From UBA9659 sp965208605 (lineage in GTDB: Bacteria > Pseudomonadota > Gammaproteobacteria > Pseudomonadales > Azotimanducaceae), in NCBI GenBank assembly GCA_965208605.1, contig OZ242345.1, forward strand, positions 2,356,001-2,420,000: a stretch of 64,000 nucleotides of DNA. The letters run 5' to 3'. Positions 34,961 to 43,769 of this stretch are shown in pieces (within the stretch, counting starts at the first letter, position 1; the number at the start of each line of letters is the position of its first letter). The notes beneath the pieces are model-generated. The model was not told the DNA's origin, ran no database searches, and saw nothing but the letters and a program-made list of their open reading frames with translations. Position numbers and translations under genes: made by a program.

Positions 34961-36994
34961 ATGTCCGAATCTGTCTATATTAAGGCGCAACGCTGGTTAG
35001 CCAGGGACCCTGACCCCAGGACCCGGGCCCAGCTACAAGCCCTGATAGAGACCTCCAATCAAGATGAGTTAGCAGGTCGCTTCTCCGCGCGTCTGGCATT
35101 TGGTACCGCCGGACTGAGGGGGTTGGTGGGTGCGGGTCCGGGGATGATGAATCGACTGGTGATTCGGGAAACTTCCGCCGGACTTGGCGATTGTCTATTG
35201 CGCACCGTTCCCGATGCGGCCGCGCGTGGAATCCTTGTGGCTTACGATGCCCGGCTTGATTCTCAGACCTTTGCGCGAGATGCGGCCTGTGTGTTTGCAG
35301 CATCGGGGATTACCACCTATCTGACGCCGCAACATGCCGCCACGCCACTGGCTGCCTTTGGGGTGCTTGAACTTGGCACCGCGGCGGGCGTCGTCATTAC
35401 GGCAAGTCATAATCCTCCCGAGTACAACGGTTATAAAGTCTATGGGGAAGATGGCGCACAAATCATCCCCCCTCGAGATGCTGAGATTGCCGCTGCTATT
35501 GAATTGGCCGGGACGCGAGACATTCCGTGGCTTGATTTTGATACTGCCCAGGCAGCGGGGAAGATTGTGCTGCTTGGCAAGGACTTTTATCGCAACTATG
35601 TGGATGCCATAGGGGCTAACCCGCTCTTTGCTTCTTATGACAATGGTTCTTATGGTACTTCTTCAGATAGCACTTCTTCAGATAGCACTTCTTCCGATAG
35701 CACTTCTTCCGATAGCACTTATACCCCTTATAAAAGCGGCGACACTGATAAAAGCCGCACTGATAAAAGTAGTAGGCATACCAGCATCGCCTACACCGCC
35801 ATGCACGGCGTCGGGGCGGAGGTCGCCGAGACCCTCTTGCAAGAAGCAGGCTTTACTGCCGTATATAGTGTGGCAAGCCAGGCTGAACCCGATGGCAACT
35901 TCCCCACAATCAAATTTCCCAATCCAGAAGAGCCGGGTGCGATGGACGAGGTGCTGGCTTTGGCACGGGCGCAACAGACGACCCTGGCCTGTGCCAACGA
36001 CCCGGATGCCGACCGTCTGGCGGTGGCGGTCAGATTTGAATCTGGTGATGATGGTGGTAGCGACTACCAACTACTCAGTGGCGATATGCTGGGTGTGTTA
36101 CTGGCTGATTATTTGTTGCACAACTGGTTCCAACGCAGGTCAGAAAAAGAACGTCTTGAGGAAATGTCCGAGGAAGCGTCTGCAGAAGTGTCTAAAGAAG
36201 TGACACTGCCCCTCGTCGCGACGACGCTAGTGTCTTCCAGCATGTTGGCGTCCATAGCCCAGGCTACAGGTGCTGCCTACTACACCACCTTGACCGGCTT
36301 TAAGTGGTTAGCCCATGTCGCAATCATTTATGAAGCAGCGCATGAGAAGGCGTATGAAAAGGCTTATGAAGAGGCGCATGAAGAGACGCAAGAAAAGGCG
36401 CATGAAAAGCAGCGGTATCAATTTCTGTTTGCCTATGAAGAAGCACTGGGCTACGCGGTGGGTCCCCAGGTGCGGGATAAGGACGGCTTATCTGCTTTGC
36501 TAGCCGTTGCACAGATGACCGAGGCACTTGCCCGACAAGGGAAAACGCTGCTACAACAACTTGAATCTCTCTATCGTCGCCATGGCATACATCTCACTGA
36601 ACAGCGCAGTATTGATATGCCATCCGCGCTTGGAACAGATACCACAACAATAGGTGCTCTCTTGCGACAGACCCCGCCTACACAAATCGGCGAGAGTCCA
36701 GTGCTCAGGATTGATGATCTCAGCAGGGGTAACTGTCAAGATTGGGATGACACACTGGAGCCTGGCGACCTGCCTTCTAGTGATGTGTTGCTCTATCGTC
36801 TTGAAAATAGATCCAGAGTCATCGTGCGACCCTCGGGTACTGAGCCCCGGGTCAAATGCTATTACGAAGTCGTTCAGCCGGTGTTGGATGATGCGGATTT
36901 CACTGAGGCAATGCAGCGGGCCCAATCAGCATTGACCCATTTGATCAATGCCCATCAAACTGAGCTAAGCCGGCTGGTTGCTGGGGGAACATAA
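34961..36994 (+). CDS. Phosphosugar mutase (PGM2/PgcA-like; likely phosphopentomutase role)
   Basis: An alpha-D-phosphohexomutase-superfamily enzyme of 677 residues. Landmarks are GTAGLRGLVGAGPGMMN, the phosphoserine loop VITASHNPPEYNGYKVYG, AYTAMHGVGAEV, the metal loop CANDPDADRLAVAV, FAYEEALGYAVGPQVRDKDG and the phosphate-binding VIVRPSGTEPRVKCYYEV. Position after deoD suggests ribose-1-phosphate to ribose-5-phosphate conversion. It is about 100 residues longer than relatives because of three low-complexity inserts: SDSTS repeats (about residues 230-245), a Glu-rich EKERLEEMSEEASAEVSKEV stretch, and HEKAYEKAYEEAHEE repeats (about 460-485). The ATG at 34961 was chosen over an upstream non-ATG start. 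Confidence 0.85.
   Translation: MSESVYIKAQRWLARDPDPRTRAQLQALIETSNQDELAGRFSARLAFGTAGLRGLVGAGPGMMNRLVIRETSAGLGDCLLRTVPDAAARGILVAYDARLDSQTFARDAACVFAASGITTYLTPQHAATPLAAFGVLELGTAAGVVITASHNPPEYNGYKVYGEDGAQIIPPRDAEIAAAIELAGTRDIPWLDFDTAQAAGKIVLLGKDFYRNYVDAIGANPLFASYDNGSYGTSSDSTSSDSTSSDSTSSDSTYTPYKSGDTDKSRTDKSSRHTSIAYTAMHGVGAEVAETLLQEAGFTAVYSVASQAEPDGNFPTIKFPNPEEPGAMDEVLALARAQQTTLACANDPDADRLAVAVRFESGDDGGSDYQLLSGDMLGVLLADYLLHNWFQRRSEKERLEEMSEEASAEVSKEVTLPLVATTLVSSSMLASIAQATGAAYYTTLTGFKWLAHVAIIYEAAHEKAYEKAYEEAHEETQEKAHEKQRYQFLFAYEEALGYAVGPQVRDKDGLSALLAVAQMTEALARQGKTLLQQLESLYRRHGIHLTEQRSIDMPSALGTDTTTIGALLRQTPPTQIGESPVLRIDDLSRGNCQDWDDTLEPGDLPSSDVLLYRLENRSRVIVRPSGTEPRVKCYYEVVQPVLDDADFTEAMQRAQSALTHLINAHQTELSRLVAGGT
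35644..35722 (+). repeat. In-frame 15-bp tandem repeats in phosphosugar mutase gene
   Basis: Four copies of the unit cacttcttcagatag or cacttcttccgatag encode SDSTS repeats, followed by degenerate ctgataaaagc units. Frame is preserved, and the insert falls in a surface linker before YTAMHGVGAEV. Confidence 0.9.
36330..36415 (+). repeat. In-frame 12-bp tandem repeats in phosphosugar mutase gene
   Basis: Imperfect tandem units of the type gcgcatgaaaag or gcttatgaagag encode HEKAYEKAYEEAHEETQEKA between the sugar-binding loop (TGFKWLAHVA) and FAYEEALGYA. This is a second independent expansion in the same gene. Confidence 0.85.
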
Positions 36995-37023
36995 TGGTGA
37001 ATAACCCTATCAAGAGGTGAACA

Positions 37024-38235
37024 ATGGCAATAGAAGTGATCGACAAGGGGCTAGACTTTTCCGAGTTGCATACGAGGATGCAGTGGTATGTTGATGAAGA
37101 GATTATCCCCTGTTGTAGCACGCTCATTATGCAGGGTACGGAGGTCGTGGATCTGAGTTTTCACGGACCTATAGAGCACCAAACCAACCGCCCCCTCAAG
37201 GAAGACACCATATTTAGAATGCACTCCTGCACCAAGATAGTGACTTCTATTGCAGCCATGATTTTGCATGAGGAAGGTAAGTTCGCACTTGATGATCCGC
37301 TTGAGGCATACCTGCCGGAATTCGGCAATATGCAGGTGCTGAAAGCAGACGCAGCAAGTATTGATGATGTTGAACCCGCAACGGGCGCTATCAAAATCAA
37401 ACATATTCTGAGTCATACCGCAGGTTTTTCCTATGGCTTTGTGGAGCCGACCACCATTATTGATAGGGCTTATACGGCAGCCAATATTAATCCCTTTGCC
37501 TTCGGTTCTAGTATGACCTTAGGGAGTCTGTGCGCTTCCCTGAGTGAACTGCCTTTGGCTTTCCAGCCGGGCAGCTTCTGGCGTTACAGCCTCGCAACAG
37601 ATGTGACCGCCCGGCTGATTGAAGTGCTGTCTGAGCAAGTCTTTGACATCTTCCTCCAAGAACGCATCTTCAAGCCTCTGAAGATGTTGGACACGGACTT
37701 TTATGTTCCCCCGGACAAGCAGCATCGATTTGTCACCATGTATACGCCTATCAACCCTCTTGACCCCATGTCCAGCGGCTACACCATCGCGGATGACCCC
37801 CATAAAGGTATATATTCCAAACCGGTTACTTTTCTGTCCGGGGGTGGTGGTTTGACATCAACGCTGGTGGATTATCTGGCACTGGTAAGAATGATTCTTA
37901 GCGGCGGCTCCTATCAGGGGCAGCAGATCATCAAACCGGAAACCCTGGCAACAATGCGCACCAATCAATGCGCCGCCGGGGTGCATGTTAATTTCCCCTT
38001 ATGGGACATGGCGGGGACAGATTTTGGACTCGGCTTCGCGCTCAAAAGCAATCCGGGGCAAGATGAACCGGCCAGGGCAGTTGATGAATATCACTGGGGA
38101 GGCCTGGCCGGCACTCACCTCTGGATGGCTCCCCGCGCCAACCTCGCGGGTATTTGCATGACGCAAAACATGCCCGCCTTCTGGCATCCCTTTAGCCATG
38201 ACTTCAAACGTTTCGCATACGCCATTGCGGGTTGA
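37024..38235 (+). CDS. Serine beta-lactamase-like hydrolase/esterase
   Basis: A 403-residue class C/EstB-type serine hydrolase. The nucleophile motif SxxK is SCTK (Ser68, Lys71) in FRMHSCTKIVTSIAAM. The YxN-like tyrosine is in FWRYSLATDVTARLIE, and the third motif is HWGGLAGTHLW near the C-terminus. No signal peptide is evident, so it is probably cytosolic. Members cleave esters, small lactones or peptides; true beta-lactamase activity is not implied. It starts 29 bp after the mutase on the same strand, but a functional link to nucleoside salvage is not apparent. Confidence 0.85.
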   Translation: MAIEVIDKGLDFSELHTRMQWYVDEEIIPCCSTLIMQGTEVVDLSFHGPIEHQTNRPLKEDTIFRMHSCTKIVTSIAAMILHEEGKFALDDPLEAYLPEFGNMQVLKADAASIDDVEPATGAIKIKHILSHTAGFSYGFVEPTTIIDRAYTAANINPFAFGSSMTLGSLCASLSELPLAFQPGSFWRYSLATDVTARLIEVLSEQVFDIFLQERIFKPLKMLDTDFYVPPDKQHRFVTMYTPINPLDPMSSGYTIADDPHKGIYSKPVTFLSGGGGLTSTLVDYLALVRMILSGGSYQGQQIIKPETLATMRTNQCAAGVHVNFPLWDMAGTDFGLGFALKSNPGQDEPARAVDEYHWGGLAGTHLWMAPRANLAGICMTQNMPAFWHPFSHDFKRFAYAIAG

Positions 38236-38419
38236 AGCCTACGCGCCGTCATTCTCATATTGAACCGCGCGGCTTCGCCGTGGGAGATTCTCTTTGTTTC
38301 GCCTCGCGCTGCTAGTGGGTATTGGTGATATGATGCAGGCCATGAGTGTAATCCATGAGTGCAGTTTAATTACCGCTCGGTCAATGAATTTGTCAATTAA
38401 GAGCACACAGCACAGGCTA

Positions 38420-39382
38420 ATGTCTCATTCCCCCAACACAACTAGTGCAACACAAGGCGTTTTGCCTGGTATTGAGCATCACAACGCACCGCATACCACA
38501 AACAAAATAGACGTTAAAAAATGCCGCCTAATAAATACTGATTGTATTTTGGGATTGAAAGACCTGCCCGCGGAATCAGTTCATTTTGTCGCTACCGACC
38601 CGCCTTATTTTTTAGATGGCATGGGTGATGATTGGGATAAATCTAAACTAAACAAGCGGGTCAAACCCGGGGTTATTGGTGGGCTTCCTGCGGGAATGAA
38701 ATTTGATAAAAACCAAGCAAAGCGGCTACGGGAGTTTATGTCCAAGGTGAGTGTTGAATTATATCGGGTGCTAAAGCCAGGCGGTTTTGCGGCGATATTC
38801 TGCCAAGCTAGATTGTCGTATGCCGTGGGTGCTGCTTTCGATGAGACTGGTTTTGAAATTAGAGACATGCTGGCATGGAAGTACGAAGGGCAGGCTAAAG
38901 CCTTCTCTCAAACGCATTTTGTTCGCAAAATGAAAATCAGTGAAGCGAAGAAAAAAGCAATTATAAAACAGATTGAAAATAAGAAAACGCCTCAGTTAAA
39001 GCCGCAGTTTGAACCGATTATCCTCGCGCAAAAACCAAAAGAAGGTACGTTTGTCAATAACTGGTTGAAGCATAAAACCGGAATGATGTCACCAGACCAA
39101 TCAATAATAGGCGCTGGTTTCCCCGGCACCATATTGGAAGTCCCCAAACCTAAGAAGGGTGCAGAACTTGGACACATGACGGTAAAGCCAGTGGCAGTCA
39201 TGCGGCAATTAATCAGACTCTTTACCATAGAAGGGCAGATAGTTTTAGACCCATTTGTGGGTAGCGGCACAACAGCGGTGGCAGCCCTGCAGGATCAGCG
39301 TGAATTTATTGGATTTGAGATAGACCCGGACTACACAAATATCGCCCGCGCAAGAATTGAGAATGAAAAAGAATTACTATGA
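38420..39382 (+). CDS. Type II DNA methyltransferase (beta class, N4-C or N6-A)
   Basis: A methyltransferase of about 320 residues with the target-amino-group motif VATDPPYFLDGMGDDWDKS before the SAM-binding motif LDPFVGSGTTAVAAL, the beta-class order. Other landmarks are LYRVLKPGGFAAIFCQARL, HMTVKPVAVMRQLIRLF and GFEIDPDYTNIARARI. Several starts are possible: TTG 38294 behind GGGAGA, or ATGs at 38342, 38384 and 38420; the last was chosen because the upstream residues lack family character. The 3' end overlaps the HNH nuclease gene by 20 bp. Together they form a type II restriction-modification pair. The AT-rich sequence suggests recent acquisition. Confidence 0.85.
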   Translation: MSHSPNTTSATQGVLPGIEHHNAPHTTNKIDVKKCRLINTDCILGLKDLPAESVHFVATDPPYFLDGMGDDWDKSKLNKRVKPGVIGGLPAGMKFDKNQAKRLREFMSKVSVELYRVLKPGGFAAIFCQARLSYAVGAAFDETGFEIRDMLAWKYEGQAKAFSQTHFVRKMKISEAKKKAIIKQIENKKTPQLKPQFEPIILAQKPKEGTFVNNWLKHKTGMMSPDQSIIGAGFPGTILEVPKPKKGAELGHMTVKPVAVMRQLIRLFTIEGQIVLDPFVGSGTTAVAALQDQREFIGFEIDPDYTNIARARIENEKELL

Positions 39383-40097
39383 AAAAGTGCCGCGCAACGA
39401 AGTTTTATGCATCGGGCATGACCAACTGAAAGCTGCTGCTAATTCTGTCGTCACAGATTGGCATACGTACCTGGGAAATAAAAATATCAAACTCCCCCCA
39501 GAGCAAACATATAAATGGTATCAGTTGGCTATTCTGAAGCACTTTCAAGGAAAAGCAGTACATAAAAGCGATATTTCAGCACTCATTGCGCAATTGACTG
39601 ACAAATCAGCAAGCGACCAGCAGGTGCGACATCTTAAAACTCAAGACGGATGGTATCTTCTGAATAGAGGAGATGCACATAATGAAAATGGAAAAACGAT
39701 ATACAACCCCGATGGATGTCATGTTTTGATAACTACCGAAAAGCCTCATCCGAACACCATCATGGCACGGAGAGCCGCGGTAAATAGGGGCGATTGGAAT
39801 GACATACTGAAGGAATATGATAACAAGTGTGCGTCCTGTGGCACTAGCATTGGGGAATATCACAGATTTGATTCTAGTCTTAAGGTTGAGGTTCTGGAGC
39901 AGGGGCACATGGACCCGAATGAACCTCTTGCTGTGGGCAATATCATTCCGATGTGTAGATGGTGTAACAAGGTCGCGCGTGGCGATTTTGTTTTTGACTT
40001 ACAAGGCCGACCGAGAGCAGTTGCAAGTATACGCCCGGTAACCCGTGCCAACAGCCTGGTTATCGCTAAAATTAAAAAGTGGCTATTGAATAAATAG
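39363..40097 (+). CDS. HNH-type restriction endonuclease, partner of the methyltransferase
   Basis: A 244-residue protein whose C-terminal half is a zinc-binding HNH nuclease: CASCG and CRWC supply metal ligands, LEQGHMDPNEPLAVGNIIPMC contains the catalytic GH and the Asn. The N-terminal 120 residues, with DWHTYLGNKNIKLPPEQTYKWYQLAILKHFQG, are probably the DNA-recognition part. The ATG at 39363 lies inside the end of the methyltransferase gene, so translation is coupled and the enzyme would be made after its protector. The recognition site cannot be read from sequence. Confidence 0.8.
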   Translation: MKKNYYEKVPRNEVLCIGHDQLKAAANSVVTDWHTYLGNKNIKLPPEQTYKWYQLAILKHFQGKAVHKSDISALIAQLTDKSASDQQVRHLKTQDGWYLLNRGDAHNENGKTIYNPDGCHVLITTEKPHPNTIMARRAAVNRGDWNDILKEYDNKCASCGTSIGEYHRFDSSLKVEVLEQGHMDPNEPLAVGNIIPMCRWCNKVARGDFVFDLQGRPRAVASIRPVTRANSLVIAKIKKWLLNK

Positions 40098-40105
40098 TGC
40101 TGCCC

Positions 40106-41257
40106 TCAGCGCAATTTCCTGAAACACCGGCGGAGCTGATCAACAAAAAGTGCGGGCTGTTCAAAGGCAGCGAAGTGCCCACCCTTGTCCAACTCTTCAA
40201 AATGAATCAACTGGGTGAAGCGTTGTTTCGCCCATCGCTCTGAGGTTCTGAATATCTCCTTAGGGAAGATGCTACAACCGACCGGCAGGCTAATCGGCTG
40301 CAACTCCTGGTTGTTAAAACTTTCCCAGTAGAGGCGGGCGGAAGACGCACCGGCATTGGTCAACCAGTAAAGCATCACATTGTCCAAGAGCTCGTCACGA
40401 GTCACCACATTCTCCGGGTGTCCGTTGCAATCCATCCATTGATAGAACTTTTCAAGAATCCATGCCGCCTGCCCCATGGGCGAGTCTGCCAGCCCATATC
40501 CGAGAGTTTGTGGCCTGGTGCTTTGTTGTTTGGAGTAGCCTGAGTCCTGCTTGTTGTAGAAGTCCATGGCCGCTAGCGCACTTTGTTCTGAGTCGCTCAG
40601 GTCGTCCATGGTATCGGGGCTGGGCGGCGCAATCGGCATGTTCATATGGATGCCTATGCAGTTACCTCGATTCTGAACGCCGATAGCATCGGTGACGATG
40701 GAACCCCAGTCGCCGCCCTGAGCAACATATTGTGTATAGCCGAGACCTAGCATCAACTCGTCCCAACCCCTGGCAATGCGTTCAATGTTCCACCCGGGAG
40801 ATGTCGGCTTGTCGGAATAACCAAACCCGGGTAGGGAAGGCAAGACCAGATGAAAAGCATCTTCTGCATTGCCCTTCGCTTCACTATTATTGTGTGCTAA
40901 GGGATCCGTCAAGGGACCGATGATCTTTTGGAACTCAATAATAGAACCTGGCCAGCCATGGGTGATTAACAGGGGCAGGGCATCGGGCACGGGTGACTTA
41001 ATATGCAAGAAGTGAATATCCAACCCGTCAATCTTGGTCTTGTAGCCCGGCCACTGGTTGAGCAGCTTTTCCCGCGCTAACCAGTCGTAGTCCTGCTGCC
41101 AGTAGGTGTGGATTTCCTTCATATAGGCAAGCGGAATGCCCTGGGACCAGTCATCGGGTGTTTCCTTGTTGGGCAAGCGAGTGAGCCGAAGCCTGGTGTT
41201 CAGGTCGGCAAGTGCCTCCTGAGTGGTGTGGATGCTGAAGGGAAGATGTTTTGTCAT
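40106..41257 (-). CDS. Epoxide hydrolase with EHN N-terminal domain
   Basis: A 383-residue alpha/beta hydrolase of the microsomal-epoxide-hydrolase-like group. The N-terminal EHN domain includes DLNTRLRLTRLPNKETPDDWSQGIPLAYMKEIHTYWQQDYDW. The oxyanion motif is LLITHGWPGSIIEF, the nucleophile Asp is in VAQGGDWGSIVTDA, and a Glu/His pair expected at the C-terminus fits DKGGHFAAFEQP. Such enzymes open epoxides to diols; some are juvenile-hormone-hydrolase-like with unknown bacterial substrates. It converges on the restriction gene with 8 bp between stops, and no obvious pathway partners adjoin it. Confidence 0.88.
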   Translation of the reverse strand: MTKHLPFSIHTTQEALADLNTRLRLTRLPNKETPDDWSQGIPLAYMKEIHTYWQQDYDWLAREKLLNQWPGYKTKIDGLDIHFLHIKSPVPDALPLLITHGWPGSIIEFQKIIGPLTDPLAHNNSEAKGNAEDAFHLVLPSLPGFGYSDKPTSPGWNIERIARGWDELMLGLGYTQYVAQGGDWGSIVTDAIGVQNRGNCIGIHMNMPIAPPSPDTMDDLSDSEQSALAAMDFYNKQDSGYSKQQSTRPQTLGYGLADSPMGQAAWILEKFYQWMDCNGHPENVVTRDELLDNVMLYWLTNAGASSARLYWESFNNQELQPISLPVGCSIFPKEIFRTSERWAKQRFTQLIHFEELDKGGHFAAFEQPALFVDQLRRCFRKLR

Positions 41258-41464
41258 CTTGCGCTCCTGAGAGAGTTGTGTTCCTGAGAGATGCGTCCGC
41301 CTATTATATGATTAGCCTCAGCAGATTGAATAGCCCGCGTTTAATAAAGGGCAGGTAATAAAGGTAAGTCATAGAGACCAGGGCACCTGCAGTGAGTTCA
41401 CATTGGTCACGCTGACAGGTAAACTGCGACAATTCTTATGCCCGGATAACACTAGAGATTACCC

Positions 41465-42727
41465 ATGGATGCCCATTTGAAGTCCCTTGAAACTAACGAC
41501 CAGGAAGTATTTAACGCGCTGAAAGGCGAGGAGAAAAGACAAAAAACGGGTATTGAACTCATCCCCTCGGAAAATTACACCTACCCTGAAGTGCTCGCCA
41601 CTCTGGGGAGTGTATTGACCAACAAATATTCTGAAGGTTATCCCGGCAGACGTTATTACGGCGGGCAAGAATACACAGATCAGATTGAGAATCTGGCGCG
41701 AGACCGGGCTAAGGCGGTGTTTCATTGTGAGCATGCCAATGTCCAGCCCTTGTCTGGTTCCGCCATGAATCAAGCAGTCTATCTGGGATTGCTGGCACCA
41801 GGGGACACCATACTCGCGATGGATTTGTCCCACGGCGGGCATCTCACCCACGGTGCGCCGGTGTCCCACATGGGTAAATTGTTCAACTTTGTGCGTTATG
41901 TCACCAACCCGGTGGATGGTTCCATTGATTATGACCAGGTGCGGAAGGACGCGCTCAAGCACCAACCAAAACTCATTATTTGCGGTTACACCTCTTACCC
42001 GCGGGATATTGAATACCAGCAGTTCAAAGCCATTGCTGATGAAGTGGGCGCGCTCACTATGGCGGATGCTTCCCATTTTGGTGGTCTGGTTGCTGGCGGC
42101 GCGATGAACAATCCCTTTGACTTTGGATTTGATCTGGTCACCACCACCACGCACAAGTCTCTCCGTGGCCCTCGGGGTGGCATGGTGCTGTGTAAAAAAG
42201 AGATTGCGAGCAAGATTGATAAGTCTGTGTTCCCTGGGTTGCAGGGTGGACCCCACATGAATGCAATAGCCGCCATTGCGGTGACCCTCAAAAAAGCAAT
42301 GACTGAGGAATTCAAGCAGTATGCGCAGCAGGTATTGGTCAATGCCAGGAGTCTGGCGGATGCCTTGATGGAGCGGCAAGCCAGCCTGATAACCGGTGGC
42401 ACCGACAATCATATGATGGTGCTTGATACGGTGGCGAGTTATGGTCTGGACGGCAAGCAGGCGGAGGAAGTCTTGGATAAGGTCAGCATCACGACCAACA
42501 AGCAGATTATCCCCGATGACCCCAACCCACCCTTGAAGCCCAGCGGCATTAGAATTGGTACCCCGGCGGCAACCGCGCGGGGGATGGGCACTGCGGACAT
42601 GCTGAAACTTGCCGAATGGATTGACGCCTGCCTGCGGGCACCGAAGGACGAAGCCGCCTTGGCAAATATTCACCATGAAGTGCAAGACTTCTGCCAGACC
42701 TTCCCGGTACCGGGGATTCAGGAATAA
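41465..42727 (+). CDS. glyA: Serine hydroxymethyltransferase
   Basis: A 420-residue PLP enzyme that interconverts serine and glycine while making 5,10-methylene-tetrahydrofolate. Motifs are ELIPSENYTYPEVLATLGSVLTNKYSEGYPGRRYYGG, NVQPLSGSAMNQAVYLGL, and the PLP lysine in VTTTTHKSLRGPRGGM. SENYT and NKYSEGYPGRRYYGG are diagnostic. Length is normal. Folate one-carbon supply also involves the DmdA-like and cyclo-ligase genes in this window. No glycine riboswitch is recognisable in the roughly 200-bp upstream gap. Confidence 0.97.
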   Translation: MDAHLKSLETNDQEVFNALKGEEKRQKTGIELIPSENYTYPEVLATLGSVLTNKYSEGYPGRRYYGGQEYTDQIENLARDRAKAVFHCEHANVQPLSGSAMNQAVYLGLLAPGDTILAMDLSHGGHLTHGAPVSHMGKLFNFVRYVTNPVDGSIDYDQVRKDALKHQPKLIICGYTSYPRDIEYQQFKAIADEVGALTMADASHFGGLVAGGAMNNPFDFGFDLVTTTTHKSLRGPRGGMVLCKKEIASKIDKSVFPGLQGGPHMNAIAAIAVTLKKAMTEEFKQYAQQVLVNARSLADALMERQASLITGGTDNHMMVLDTVASYGLDGKQAEEVLDKVSITTNKQIIPDDPNPPLKPSGIRIGTPAATARGMGTADMLKLAEWIDACLRAPKDEAALANIHHEVQDFCQTFPVPGIQE

Positions 42728-42815
42728 AGATGCTTGGATTCAACCCCAAAACTGCAAGGCAAGCACCACTCAAGTGCCGGTCCTGCTTATTTATCACACA
42801 CGGAGGCTATTGCTG

Positions 42816-43718
42816 ATGAAAACTGGCGTAATGCTTGATACCGATAATAAAAACCAAGGCTTGGAGCATCTCATTAGGGTTGCGCAGCGTGTAGAAGCCG
42901 CTGGGCTGGATAATATCTGGATGGCGAATATATTTTCCCTGGATGCTATCTCCAGCATGGCGCTGATTGGGCGGGAAACTCAGCGGATTGGTCTCGGTAC
43001 GGCGGTGACGCCTACCTATCCCCGGCATCCCACTGCCATAGCGCAACAAGCATTGACTACGGCGGCAGCAACCAACAATCGATTCACGCTTGGCATTGGT
43101 TTGTCTCACAAGATAGTCATCGACAATATGCTGGGTATGTCTTATGACAAGCCCGCCAAACACATGCGCGAATATCTCAATGTGCTGATGCCCTTGGCGA
43201 GAGGTGAGACGGTGAACTTCAAGGGTGAGCAATATAAGGTGCAGGGTCTTGCCCTGGATATTCCCGGTGCCGAGCGGCTCCCCGTCCTGGTGGGTGCTCT
43301 GGGGCCGATCATGTTGAAACTTGCCGGTGAACTGACCGATGGCACCAATACTTGGATGGTGGGTCCCAACACCATGGACAAGCATATTGTGCCTTTATTG
43401 AAAGAGGGCGCGGCAGGTAGGGAAATGCGCGTGGTAGCGGGCGTGCCCATTGTGTTGACGACCAATATTGATGCCGCCAAAGAAAGCATCGCCAAGAGTT
43501 TGACGATCTATGGCCAGTTGCCCAGTTACCGGGCAATGCTGGACCGAGAAGGTGTCGCTGGACCCGCCGACATTGCCATAGTGGGTGATGAAAAAGCACT
43601 TCGGGAAGGTATTAAACGTTTTGAAGATGCTGGGGTGACCGACTTCAATGCGGCGATTGTTGATGTTGAAGAAGGTGCCTGGGGGCGGACCTTAGACTGC
43701 CTTGCCAGTATGGGTTAG
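42816..43718 (+). CDS. LLM-class flavin-dependent oxidoreductase
   Basis: A 300-residue luciferase-like TIM-barrel oxidoreductase that probably uses F420 or FMN. Features are LIRVAQRVEAAGLDNIWMAN, LIGRETQRIGLGTAVTPTYPRHP and LGIGLSHKIVIDNMLGMSYDKPAKHMREYL. The ATG at 42816 follows CGGAGG; an upstream open frame reaching back into glyA is rejected because it duplicates glyA sequence out of frame. The closest familiar annotation is a TIGR03564-type F420-dependent LLM oxidoreductase, from memory and not certain. Substrate unknown. It lies 88 bp after glyA and may share its transcript. Confidence 0.85.
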   Translation: MKTGVMLDTDNKNQGLEHLIRVAQRVEAAGLDNIWMANIFSLDAISSMALIGRETQRIGLGTAVTPTYPRHPTAIAQQALTTAAATNNRFTLGIGLSHKIVIDNMLGMSYDKPAKHMREYLNVLMPLARGETVNFKGEQYKVQGLALDIPGAERLPVLVGALGPIMLKLAGELTDGTNTWMVGPNTMDKHIVPLLKEGAAGREMRVVAGVPIVLTTNIDAAKESIAKSLTIYGQLPSYRAMLDREGVAGPADIAIVGDEKALREGIKRFEDAGVTDFNAAIVDVEEGAWGRTLDCLASMG

Positions 43719-43769
43719 TAGGGGCAGGTAGTGTAGGTGCTCAGCTAATCATTGCGCGGGGCGGCTCAC

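Noticed and set aside
41270..41460. Glycine riboswitch upstream of glyA
   Set aside because: I looked for the conserved tandem glycine-aptamer core and did not find it.
41459..42685. A 408-codon open frame antisense to glyA
   Set aside because: It lies entirely opposite a well-conserved glyA, has no family motifs or ribosome site, and is a by-product of glyA codon bias.
42609..42815. Upstream extension of the LLM oxidoreductase frame into glyA
   Set aside because: It overlaps glyA out of frame, and a strong CGGAGG ribosome site supports the ATG at 42816.
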